In this document: positions 1 through 10,583 of the stretch, one piece after another | How positions within the stretch are numbered: position 1 is the stretch's first letter | How the letters are laid out: every line of letters starts with the position of its first letter | The notes under the pieces: model-generated | Told to the model about the DNA's origin: nothing | Database searches by the model: none | What the model saw: only the letters and a program-made list of their open reading frames with translations | Assembly (NCBI RefSeq): GCF_963583255.1 | Contig: NC_084818.1 | Span: 10,914,222 to 10,978,221, forward strand | Length of the DNA: 64,000 nucleotides | Reading direction: 5' to 3' | Source of the DNA: Pyrus communis | Lineage: Eukaryota > Streptophyta > Magnoliopsida > Rosales > Rosaceae | Made by a program: the position numbers and the translations under genes

Positions 1-91
1 CCCTCCATAAGTACAAATGCCAAATGGAAATATCATATATAGAAAACTTGTTAATTACGACCTAGAGAGGAATTGCATTTGCTTCAAAAGA
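1..91 (-). pseudogene. Relic of the WRKY43-like last exon (3' tail only)
   Basis: This stretch repeats, with small changes, the 3' flank and last coding codons of the WRKY gene at 5555-8075 (matching about 5510-5589). Read on the minus strand it ends [10 protein letters not shown] then a stop, against [10 protein letters not shown] in the intact gene. Homology stops near base 91; the rest of exon 2 does not follow. The matching 3' flank runs off the left edge of the window, so the copy may extend there. It is a fragment and cannot encode a WRKY domain. Confidence 0.7.
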
Positions 92-599
92 GAGAGATTA
101 GATTTTACAATTTGACATTATTTCCACAACGTAGAGACAGAATAGTATTCCTGGAAACGGTACAATGTAACAAATTTGCAGGCGATATTGGATTATTTGG
201 ACATTTATTTTATTTTTTGAAGCATCCGTTTGCATTAATCCACAACCATTTACATCACAAAGAGACATATATAGAAGAGAACGAAAACTGAGAAATATTT
301 TCTTGACAAGGTGTCTAGCAACACCGTGACTGAATTTTTATTATTGTGTCGTTAAATTCATACTTCACCAATATAAATATTTGTCTGACAAGAAAAGTCT
401 AGTCTAACCAAAAACATTATTCGGGTACCATTAAGCACAAGCAGATGTTACATACATATGATGCCGCAAATATGTGAGATTAACTCTAATCTAATATATG
501 CCGTCTGCGTTAATCCGCAATATTGTAATTTGATACAATGGTAATAAGTGACTTATCAGCCACGCACTCTTCCACAAAAGCACAAGGTGTTGCAATCAC

Positions 600-1604
<1,005 letters not shown>

Positions 1605-2286
1605 GATTAATTTGAATCACAGACAACTGTAGTTGTCTGTGAAGTTTGTACTGTACTTATACATGTATCGGTATATTATGCATAAATATATAGAATTTGG
1701 TTTTTCTGATACTTGTGTTCCTTCCTTTTCTTTAAGATTAAACATCTGTATTTTGCATAAATATATAATGTTGGGTGCCAAGCTCTCTAAATAGTGAGAG
1801 AGCCACAAAAAATTATCAGAAGTTAATTCATTGAAAATCACAAAATATTGGGCTCGGTTGCTTGAGGTCCGGTCCGCTTAAATACTAATATATATGGTGT
1901 GGTTCCTTTGGCACTTGAGGAACAAAAGTCCTTTTGAACAGGATTTTGTCCCACTGGATCCTATGTATGTTGTTAATTACTGCCTTCTTGAAAGAAAGGT
2001 TTGAGGCTAATGGAGTTTCCTTGCTCAAGCCTCCACGAACCCGTGCCTTTTATTGTTAAGAACCTCCTCCATAGAGCTAGGTAAAACTTCATGTCGGCAG
2101 GTGTTGTAAAGGGCTAGTTTTATTGAAGTTCGCAGAGTCTTCAGAAATTCTCCAAAGCAAGAGATTGCGGGTTTTTGTGCGTTTGTCGATGTGAGATTCT
2201 AATTGCTGAAATTTGGGGTTAGGGGTGGGTAAACGGGTCTTGGACCCACAGGTAGGGGCAGGTACAAGCGGGTCGAGATGGGTACG
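1605..2286. other. Gene-free 3' flank of the chitinase
   Basis: AT-rich downstream sequence with a short hairpin just after the stop (ACAACTGTAGTTGT near 1622). From about 2217 the composition changes to a G-rich stretch (GGGTGGGTAAACGGGTC) that resembles the subterminal part of hAT-type elements and resumes after the CACTA element, at 4025. I see no coding sequence. Confidence 0.5.
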
Positions 2287-4024
2287 CATTACTACAAAAG
2301 AGGCTATCACTGGCGGTGTAAAAGCTGACAAGAAACCCCAATTACTGTCGGATTTTTGGTAAAAATCCAACATCAAATTGTGCAATGTCGGATAGGGGAA
2401 TCGACACCACTGCTAGCATCACGAAAAGGGTATTGACGTCGGTTAGTCCCTTAATCCACCACCAAGAAGCAAAGTAATATAAAATAAAAAAAGAACAATA
2501 GTGTCGGTTAAAAGTGACATCGAATATTACGTCAGTTAGAAGCGACATTGAATTCTGACATGATGGCGGTCCTGACCGACATCAAGTAACAATTAAACAA
2601 TTAAAATATCAAACCTATTGTCGGTCTTAACCTTCAGTGATTAAAAATCCATACCTAAAAGGTTCCTAGTTCCTACATCAGCCTTTCTCTCCCTTTCTCT
2701 CTCCTTGATTCTCATCATGTTTCAATCACTTTTTCTTTCTATTCTTTTTTCCTTTTGTCAATTTTTTCTTCAACTATATCAATTAAATTGCCTCTTTTTC
2801 ATCAATTGAATATGATATGCTCGACGATGGGGTTGCAGACGCAAGGCAAGCTGGCTGCAAGCTTGTGCCAATTTCACTTATGCTTGATTGCCACCAAAGA
2901 TTTTTCATCAGATATAAAGCTCTGTCTAGATAACTATATTGTAAGTAAATTGATAACACCAAATAAACTTCAGAGAGCCCGATTTGAAAAATAGCTATAC
3001 CTGAGTCTTTGATAACACATCCACATCAAAGCCTTTGCAAGTTGTTGCACATTTAGAAAGCCTATGAGGGATTTCTCTAATTAGCTTTGCTTTTTTTGTA
3101 GTTCAGTTCTCTCTTGATTGAATTAATTGATCGTTTAGTTGTCTCTTCAAATTCTGGACATCGTGCTTATAGTTCTCAGTTAAGACCTGGAAAAATTTGA
3201 TAAGTCAAAACCACACATAGAACTTAAGCAATAAATAGAAAAGCAAAGGTCAGGGAAACGGAAGAAAAATAGATGAAAATTAGACTGATAGGAGCTTCGT
3301 CACTTAGTGGGGAGTCATTTGAAGGTAATCAAGGTCAGTTATGAAACCTTTGTTCATTTTCAACCATGTGTCTTCATCAACCACATTGCTAAAATCATAT
3401 GGAAAAGGGCTAAAAGCATATGGAATGGGGAGTGTTGAAGATATCCCCTTGAGAGAGAGAGAGAGAGCTGAGGGAAGGACAAAGAGAAGGGGAAGGGACC
3501 AGCGACGCGAAGAAGAATGGCGTGAAGGGAAGAAAGAGATAGGTTTTAAGTAGGGATTCAACGTTTCAAAATTCGACAATGTTGGTTAAAACCGACATCA
3601 CCCTACCCAGTTTTGCGTGCAAAACTAGCGAGAAAATCCTGCCCAAATATTGGATACACTTTCAGTCCAATGAGACTGACCTTTACCTGCCCACTGACAA
3701 GAAGTTTGAAAATATTTAAAACAAATGGTGTCGGATGAAAATGTCAAATAAAGTATTTCATGCGACATTAACTTTATGTCGGTTAAAAGTGACACAATTT
3801 TCTTTTTATAAGACACCACCATTTAAAAAGATTAAAAGCTATGTCGGTTATAAGTGACATTAACAGTCTATGTCGGTTATAAGCGACATAGACAGTTTAT
3901 GTCACCTATACCCGACGGTAATTCCGACACCATGTAAGAAGGGTGTCAGAAATGTCTTATCTGCCATTATTTTATATAAAACTGACACCAGACACCAACA
4001 CAATAAGCCACTTTTGTAGTAGTG
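2287..4024. mobile_element. Non-autonomous CACTA (En/Spm-like) transposon
   Basis: The left end reads CATTACTACAAAAGAGGC and the right end, reverse-complemented, reads CACTACTACAAAAGTGGC, so the element has matching terminal repeats of CACTA type with one change in the leftmost bases. Both ends carry many short subterminal repeats of the form TGTCGGTTAWAAGYGACAT in both orientations (for example near 2503, 2530, 3583, 3776, 3841 and 3869), which is typical of CACTA elements. The 3-base flanks are ACG and AAG, so the target duplication is not perfect. No transposase coding is visible in the 1.7 kb, so it would depend on a partner. It sits inside a G-rich, hAT-like repeat. Confidence 0.75.
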
Positions 4025-4734
4025 AAGGGGCGGGTCTAATTTGTATAAATCTAAAACGGGGCGGGGCGGGTCCAAATTGCTAAGAAAACGGGGCCCCGGC
4101 CCAAACCATATCTACCGTTCAATATGTGGAGATTTAATCTCCACCATTGATTAAATCCTACAATCCACCTGGCACGGTGTTCGTCGATGTAGATTCTGGG
4201 CTGAACGGAAAAGATGCGACGGAAGAAAGCAACGAGTGTTGAATACAGGCTTCAAATAGGCACTATGCGATGACGATATGGGTGGGAGGTTCATAAGGAC
4301 GCAGCAGTAGAGGTTTAAGATAGGCACGAGATGGTGGTTGGTTAAGGTTTCAGTCGAAACTGGACACACACGGGTCAGGCAGTGGCAGTCTTGAGGTGCA
4401 TAGGTAAGGCTGAGTAACAGCGACGATCCAGTGTGAGAAATCATGCTAAAGTTGACCTTGCCAGTGATGGGGATTTGCTGGCGGGTCTCCGACGAGGATA
4501 GGAAAATAGTGAACATCCTCGACAAGATTCCGATCTTGTGGCTTAGAAACGACAGGAATCACAGGAAATCAAGCTTTGGGTAAACGACGAGGTCACCGAT
4601 ATTGGTCTCGGTCTCACTGCAGGAGAAGGTGGTGGTCCAACATCTCCTGGAACGATCGAGATTCGAGAAAGCTAAAGAAGAAGAGGAATAAAAAAAAAAA
4701 AACACCTGTGGACTCGGCCTGAATTGACTCTATT
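4025..4734. repeat. G-rich dispersed repeat, perhaps hAT-derived
   Basis: This G-rich sequence (ACGGGGCGGGGCGGG, then GGGGCCCCGGCCC near 4090) continues the repeat interrupted at 2286 by the CACTA element. A related stretch occurs at 28560-28740, so it is a dispersed family. It runs down to a poly-A tract at about 4690-4705. No convincing coding is seen. Confidence 0.4.
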
Positions 4735-5070
4735 TGGGGTTGTTTTGCAACTTGAGCAGAATAAGGGACTTAAGAAGATTTTGGTTGAATCTAATTCTGC
4801 CCTTGATGTAGACTTGATTCTAAATGCTAAACTTGATAATCAACCTTTGGAAGTTTGGTTTTAAATTGTCATGATTTTATACACCATAGTTGGTTCTTTG
4901 AAATTCGGCATATTATTTATCAAAAAATGAATTTTGTTGTTGATGAATTGACTCATTTGGGTTTAGGTCCTTTTTTTTTTTAGCAAGCTCCTCCATCTTG
5001 TCAATCTCATTTGATTGCTAATATAGTTGGGATCATTTAGCCTTGGCTTTATGTCCCATTGACAACCAAA
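4735..5070 (+). pseudogene. LINE RNase H domain relic
   Basis: In one frame the sequence reads LKKILVESNSALDVDLI, like the RVT_3 RNase H domain at the 3' end of plant L1-type LINEs (pattern LKRVWLESDSxxxV). Stops follow within a few dozen codons, and downstream frames give only scraps. I treat it as a decayed retrotransposon fragment. No clear poly-A tail or target duplication was found. Confidence 0.4.
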
Positions 5071-5554
5071 ATCCTATCATTTCTTTTATATTGTATTTTT
5101 TTTACAACTTGCCAATACTCAAGTTATAATTAGGTTTTAAACTCATCATTCATGAACTTTAACTTGAGACCTTCCAGTTACGAGTGGAACACTATTCACG
5201 AGCATATCATTTAAAAATCAAGAATAAAATAAGGAGTCTAAACATTTATATAGTAACAAAATATATAAACGATTAAAGCTTAATGCATAACATATACTAA
5301 CATAGATTTTGGTACATTAATTTTTATATTTAATTTCTTTTTCTTATCACATAGTCACAGTTAACGTGTACAATTTTTTTTTTTTTTTTTTTTACAAGAA
5401 GATATTAAGAGAATGGGTCTCGAACACATGACTCGGGTGCAGGGTAGACTTTCTTAACCCACTTTTGAACTACAAATCTCTCCCTACGTTGTGCACAAAG
5501 GTTAATATATAAGTACAAATGCCAATGAAAGATGATATACAGTGACCTTGTTAA
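5071..5554. other. AT-rich 3' flank of the WRKY43-like gene
   Basis: No gene is visible. A long T tract lies at about 5377-5393. The part just before the WRKY stop, from about 5510, is the sequence duplicated at the left edge of the window. Confidence 0.55.
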
Positions 5555-8075
5555 TTAGAACCTAGAGAGGAATTGCATTTGCTTCAGTAGAGGAGTTAGG
5601 GTTTCCATGAGTTTCTCGCAAGGATGATTGTGGATTCCTTCATACGTTGTCATGACAATGCTCGTGTCTTTAGACAGCCTCTGGACCTGTTTTTTCACAT
5701 TGCATGTGTGATGTGTGCAGCGGTAGTAGCTCCTACAATACATAAGTAATGACCATATGTTTAAAATGAAACATAGAGGAGATATTTTAAACTCGACACA
5801 ATGGAATGAAGAACACTAACTAATAATTGAGTAAATGCCCTGATAGTAGCATTGTGCTTAGATGGAGAAAAAAATTAATTAAACTAAAATATAAAATTCT
5901 GAATCATTCGGTTCCTATATATTGTCACACATTTATATATTTAGAGGGTTATATCCCATGTAATACAGATAACCAAACAACTACGGGAGTTTTGGGATTC
6001 AAATTGCTAGCTAAACACCTCAAATGTTGCTAGCTAGAATACGTAAGGTATATATGACTAGGTTCAATGGCTTCTTCTTTATGGTAAATTAGTTTAATTT
6101 CCCTAAACAAATTTGTATTAATATTAGCGTTTTAAATGATTTGGGAGCTCTCTTTTTTTTTTTGTGGGAAAAATGCTTTGTTATAATTGTATTTTCTGCT
6201 AAAAATATACTTTTTGGCAGAATTATATGATCATAATTTCTGAGTCCAAATGGCAAATATTCACGTACTAAATTTCCTTCTCGGGTCAGGCTTAGAAAAA
6301 GTTTTTCTATAGACAAACCCGAGTCATGTAAACAATTGGGTATTTATTTTTTTAATTTTTTATATAATTTAATGAGGATGATGAAGGTATTTATCAAATA
6401 TAGCAAAAAATTAGTTCTTAATTTCAAAAATATCAGTTTTTATAAAAACTTTCAAATACGTCCAAATTCCACTTATATAGACATTAAATCCCTTATTTTG
6501 TATGTATAACTAGGTGGTTTTTTTTTTTTTTTGAACAAACCATATCATCTACACTAATTAAAAGACTTTTTGTGCAATAATCAAGAGTTGCTCTCACTAA
6601 TATTTTTTTTTTCTTTTTTTTTCATTTCTTTTCTAAACGCAGAACAAATGTTTCTCTCATGTTTATTTTTTAATAAATAATAAATAAAAAAAACCTTTCT
6701 TTCTCGCCTAGTTCCCACAAAACACTTTAGTGATCAGAGCTCTTGTTGCTGCCATTCTTGCAGCAATATTTTACTTTGTGCTTAATCTGTTTATTCTTTA
6801 CGATGTTCTTAATCCTCTCTTTGTGGTAAAACCTAGTTAATCAGCATGAGAATTTTGTTGGTTAATTTCCTTAATTGTGGTCTTGCTCAACATTTCCGCT
6901 TTTCTCAATACTGTAAAAAGCTAGTACCATATGTAATATCATGCTCGAAGGGCAGCTTGGAATTATGAAAAAGTCCTTTTCGTATTTATTTTTTCGTGCT
7001 ATGTTACATATATGAAGAAAGATTTAAGGATCACTAGGCTTCTTTGATTATTTTATTAAAATATAAAATTGAGAGAAACCTTTGTTCTTTGTTTGGAAAA
7101 GAAACGAAAAAAAAGAAGAAAATATTAGTGAGAGCAACACTTGAATATAGCACAAGAAGTCTTTTAGTTAACAATTAGTTATTCATATATTTAAGGGCAT
7201 TTGTGTCTATTTAAGTGGAATTTTGGATATATTTGAAAGTTTTTATAAAAACTGACAATTTTGAAATTAAGGTTAATTTTTTTGTTATATTTGATAAATT
7301 CTCTAAACAACTTGACTAAATAAATTGATTCTCTATATATGTTCATATGAGATAATTCACAAGTTCTGACAAATTAAGCAACTAAAAAGAATATATGCAA
7401 ATGATAATTCGTTTATGTCTCAGATTCTCTTGATTCACAAGCCAGCTAAGTAACCAATATTCATCATTTTCAAAAAAAAAAAATTCCCTAGAATATTAAA
7501 TAAAATAAAATTTGTTCTCTAGATTGATACATGTACGGTATAAACAATGTGTTCATATTCATAAATATTTGCAAAGTAATTAAATAATGAATAAACCTGG
7601 GATATGAACTGTTCTTGACGGCTTTCTGACCATATTTTCTCCAGCGGTAGCCATCATCAAGAATATCATCCTCACTTCGAGTCTGAAACGCAAACCTAGG
7701 TCGGCTCGCCGCTGGTTTTCTCATTTTACCCCCACCTTTCCTTTTAACACCCACCTTTTCTTCCTGATCAGCTCCAGTATTCCCAGCAGAGCCACTAATA
7801 TTATTGTCCATCATAGCCATAGGCTTAAAACTATTAATCTGATCATGATTAAACCCGCCTGCCGCTTGAGTACCACCAGAGAGAAGGCTAACCCAATCAA
7901 TGTCTAGAAGATCGGGAGGGTTGGTCATCAATGAGGAGGATGAAGAGGGTGTGAAGAGATAGGGAGGAGGGGGAGGAGGGTTTTGGGGTGGCGGCGGTGA
8001 CAAGAATGGTAATGACAAGGGCAGCGATTGGGAGGTTAATGGAGGTGGATTATGCTGTTGATGACGATCTTCCAT
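5555..8075 (-). CDS. WRKY43-like: WRKY transcription factor, group IIc, WRKY43-like
   Basis: Nuclear DNA-binding regulator of W-box (TTGAC) promoters. There are two coding exons, 8075-7597 and 5732-5555, joined through AG|GT and AG|G sites within the Arg codon of SSYPR-SYYRC. This is the conserved position of the WRKY-domain intron. The product is 218 residues. WRKYGQK is at 145-151, and the zinc ligands follow as C-X4-C-X23-H-X-H in exon 2. The N-terminus is rich in Pro and Ser, and a basic [10 protein letters not shown] stretch at 111-120 may be a nuclear signal. The end, MQFLSRF, and the spacing match WRKY43/24/56 rather than WRKY75. The 1.86 kb intron holds a long inverted-repeat element. 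A GA tract lies in the 5' flank near 8232. The domain is complete, so the gene is probably functional if the intron is spliced. Confidence 0.9.
6387..7304. mobile_element. Long-terminal-inverted-repeat element in the WRKY intron
   Basis: Bases from about 6387 to 6675 reappear as the reverse complement at about 7060-7304. Paired blocks include TTTATCAAATATA at both tips, CAGTTTTTATAAAAACTTTC with its complement, and GTTGCTCTCACTAATATTTT with its complement. Arms of a few hundred bases around a loop of about 380 bases suggest a Mutator-like or foldback element. I could not find a clear target duplication. The loop contains an open stretch at 6721-6840, listed separately. The element lies wholly inside the intron of the WRKY43-like gene. 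Confidence 0.65.
6721..6840 (+). other. Hydrophobic open stretch in the loop of the intronic element
   Basis: This reading frame of 39 codons plus stop has no ATG at its left end and encodes a very hydrophobic peptide ([20 protein letters not shown], then FILYDVLNP). It looks like one membrane segment with a short tail. It could be a captured fragment of a host gene (NHL/HIN1-type proteins have such a segment) or chance in AT-rich DNA. I do not recognise a specific parent. Confidence 0.25.
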
Positions 8076-8446
8076 TATAATTAATAGGAGTGTTTTGATT
8101 ATAATTAGTGGTCAATAATCAAACTAAGGGTGAGAAAGGAAGAGAGAATTTTGATGCATGTATATATAAAGTCTTCTCCAGCAAGGTGGTGGAAGGTGAG
8201 AAGAAGTTGGACTGACGCACACGAACAAAGTTAGAGAGAGAGAGAGAGAGATGATTGCTTAGGGTTGAATTAAATGAGAGGAAAGGGTTTTTTGCTGTTT
8301 TTGGTATAACACTATCTTCTTTACCCTAGCTAGGGTAAAGGCCAACTACATCTCAACTACTTCTGTTCAACTGCAAATTTCAAGTGCATAAGGTGACGTG
8401 CCCCAATATGCATATCGTTATCATCAATGCATGGATTTGCATGCAT

Positions 8447-8501
<55 letters not shown>

Positions 8502-9420
8502 CTTCACCCACAAGATTCATGGTATAGGTGTTTCTGTAATATTTTAATATATTGAGAACTGTAGGACACATGTTCAAATAATCAAAGTTTGACTAGATAC
8601 TGTTTACCAACCAAGGCAAGCAAAAAGATTTGGACCGAGTATCATATGTATGTTGCCGACGCCATCCTCTTCTATGTGACCCACAAGCATTGTGACAGGA
8701 CTCCGGCTTGTCTTTTATCTCTCTATTGATACTTTCCTAAAGCAAATAAGTTATGTGTACATTGAAGATGTGTGTATGAAAGGAGAGATTGACAACCACT
8801 TCCTACCAAAGTTAAGGTTACCTCGCCGCCCTAATATGCCTCATTTGGTGGTTTGGATAGGATAGAACTTGTATTTTGGATAGACTAGGTTAGGATTATA
8901 GTGGACGGATTGGAGTCTTATTTGGTGTTTTGGTGCAATCAGGGCTTGTGCAACCCACCTACCTTCCCTGAAACTCTAAAAATCAAATGATCTTCTTTGC
9001 AAGGAGTTCGCAAAATCCACCTACAAAATAGGTTCAGAAGAAGGGTTTAGGGTTTGATTTGATGATGATTTGGGGGCACGTTTGATACATAGGATTGACT
9101 TAGATTGCTTTGATTAGGTTTGAGTGTTTCTATTTCGGCGTGTTGTTTAAATTGTCTAAAATAAGTCCACATAAAGAATGTAATAATCTCAGCTTGTCCA
9201 ATGATCAATTAATCCTATACATTGGTTAAAGATGATGTTAGTGTTGAATAACCCCATTCAGTACTAGTCCGGTCAATCAATTGACCCCTAATAGATTGAC
9301 ATACGAATCAACTAAGAGTACAATTTATAACTTTACATAGAGTTGTTTTCTCAATATTTTTTATAGACTACCAATAAGAGTGGGTAAAAAGTGTAAATGA
9401 TGCTTAATAAATTATACATA
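8076..9420. other. WRKY43-like promoter side and gene-free spacer
   Basis: Upstream sequence of the WRKY gene with a GA run near 8232-8250 and a long CT microsatellite (listed separately). Around 8835-8930 there is a motif like CCTCATTTGGTGGTTTGGAT, typical of Harbinger-type MITE ends, but I could not pair it securely. No coding is seen. Confidence 0.5.
8449..8496. repeat. (CT)24 microsatellite
   Basis: An uninterrupted CT run of about 48 bases in the upstream region of the WRKY43-like gene. It is a likely length-polymorphic marker. Confidence 0.95.
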
Positions 9421-9528
9421 GCTTCGATTATTAACTTTTCATACAATACTTTTATAGCTTCGATTATTAACTTTTCATACAATACTTTTATAGCTTCGAT
9501 TATTAACTTTTCATTCAATACTTTTATA
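9421..9528. repeat. Three tandem copies of a 36-base unit
   Basis: The unit, starting GCTTCGATTATTAACTTTTC, is repeated at 9421, 9457 and 9493 with one base change in the third copy. It is a small minisatellite in gene-free DNA. Confidence 0.95.
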
Positions 9529-9854
9529 GCTTTATCGTTTGAAAATGCTTATTTAGAAAGAATTTATCTTTGAAACCGCCTTTAATATCAACGCTTCTAT
9601 TACTTCAAAAAATTTAACAAATATGCAAGTGTTTTCTTGAATAACACTTAAAAGTATTTCCTTAAACACTTGAACATGTGCATCTTTTGCTTTTTTCAAC
9701 ACCAAAGCATTTTTTAACTTTTCCTGAGAAACACGGTCAGAGGCATTTTGGTGATTTAATTATAAAAGCACTTCCAATATTGTGTTATATAGTTCCTATA
9801 TCACAATGATATGATATAGTTAAAAAACAACGGGCATTAAAAGTGTTAATTTTA

Positions 9855-10002
9855 GGGGTATGCTATCCATACATCTCTTTTTACTTCTCACACACCTTCT
9901 GTTAATTTTTGTCATTTGATATTCTTTAATTCATTCGATTTGACAACCGCAAATTAAGAGAGTGTGTGAGAAGTAAACAAAAGTGTTCGAATAGCACATC
10001 CC
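9855..10002. mobile_element. hAT-type MITE, 148 bases, with 8-base target duplication
   Basis: The ends are inverted copies: the left end is GGGGTATGCTATCCATAC and the right end, reverse-complemented, is GGGATGTGCTATTCGAAC, followed in both arms by TTTACTTCTCACACAC. The element is flanked by a perfect direct repeat TAATTTTA at 9847-9854 and 10003-10010. An 8-base duplication is the mark of hAT transposition. There is no coding capacity. Related, partly truncated copies are at about 41432-41550 and 47095-47225. Confidence 0.8.
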
Positions 10003-10269
10003 TAATTTTATATTCAAGACTATTCTAAACAGCTCTAAGAAGGAGGAGAATTAGAACTTGTATTATTATACTAGTCAACTAACTTAACTCACATTTGCAT
10101 GTGTATTGAGTAATTAACAGTACACATTCGCTTAATTCTATAGAAAATCAAATTTTGCTTAAAAAGAGATCATTGTAAAGAAAGTCTCTAAACCAATAAT
10201 ACAAGCCTCAAATTGAACTTTAACATATAGAGAAGCTCCTTGCCGCAACTAAGGCACCATTATAAATGT

Positions 10270-10486
10270 TTTGTTTGGTGGAGGATTGGATCAAAATGAG
10301 TAAGACATTATTTTTAAGGTACGTTGAAGGAAGCAATAAAAAAAATTGTGCGGTAGGAGATGGAGGATTAAAGGGAGAAGGTAAGAAATGAAGAGTTTAT
10401 CAATTCTAATCCTCCCCAAAATAGTAGGATTAGAAGAGAGAAGTTTCTGTAATGTCTAATCCAATCATCCATACCAAACGAGGCCA
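10270..10486. mobile_element. Probable Harbinger-type MITE
   Basis: The left side reads TTTTGTTTGGTGGAGGATTG and the right side, reverse-complemented, reads CTCGTTTGGTATGGATGATT. This is the common plant MITE end that resembles PIF/Harbinger. No clean TTA/TAA duplication could be assigned, and there is no coding. Bases 10011-10269 and 10487-10583 show nothing further. Confidence 0.4.
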
Positions 10487-10583
10487 AAGTATCAAGTAAA
10501 TAAGTTGAATCAACTCCAGACCACACATTTGACCGAAAAAAAGTACAAACTACAGAGATTTAGTGCAGGAACTGCCATGGAAA

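Noticed and set aside
9421..9528. Regular short repeats considered as a CRISPR-like array
   Set aside because: The units are directly adjacent without unique spacers, and the DNA is plant nuclear.
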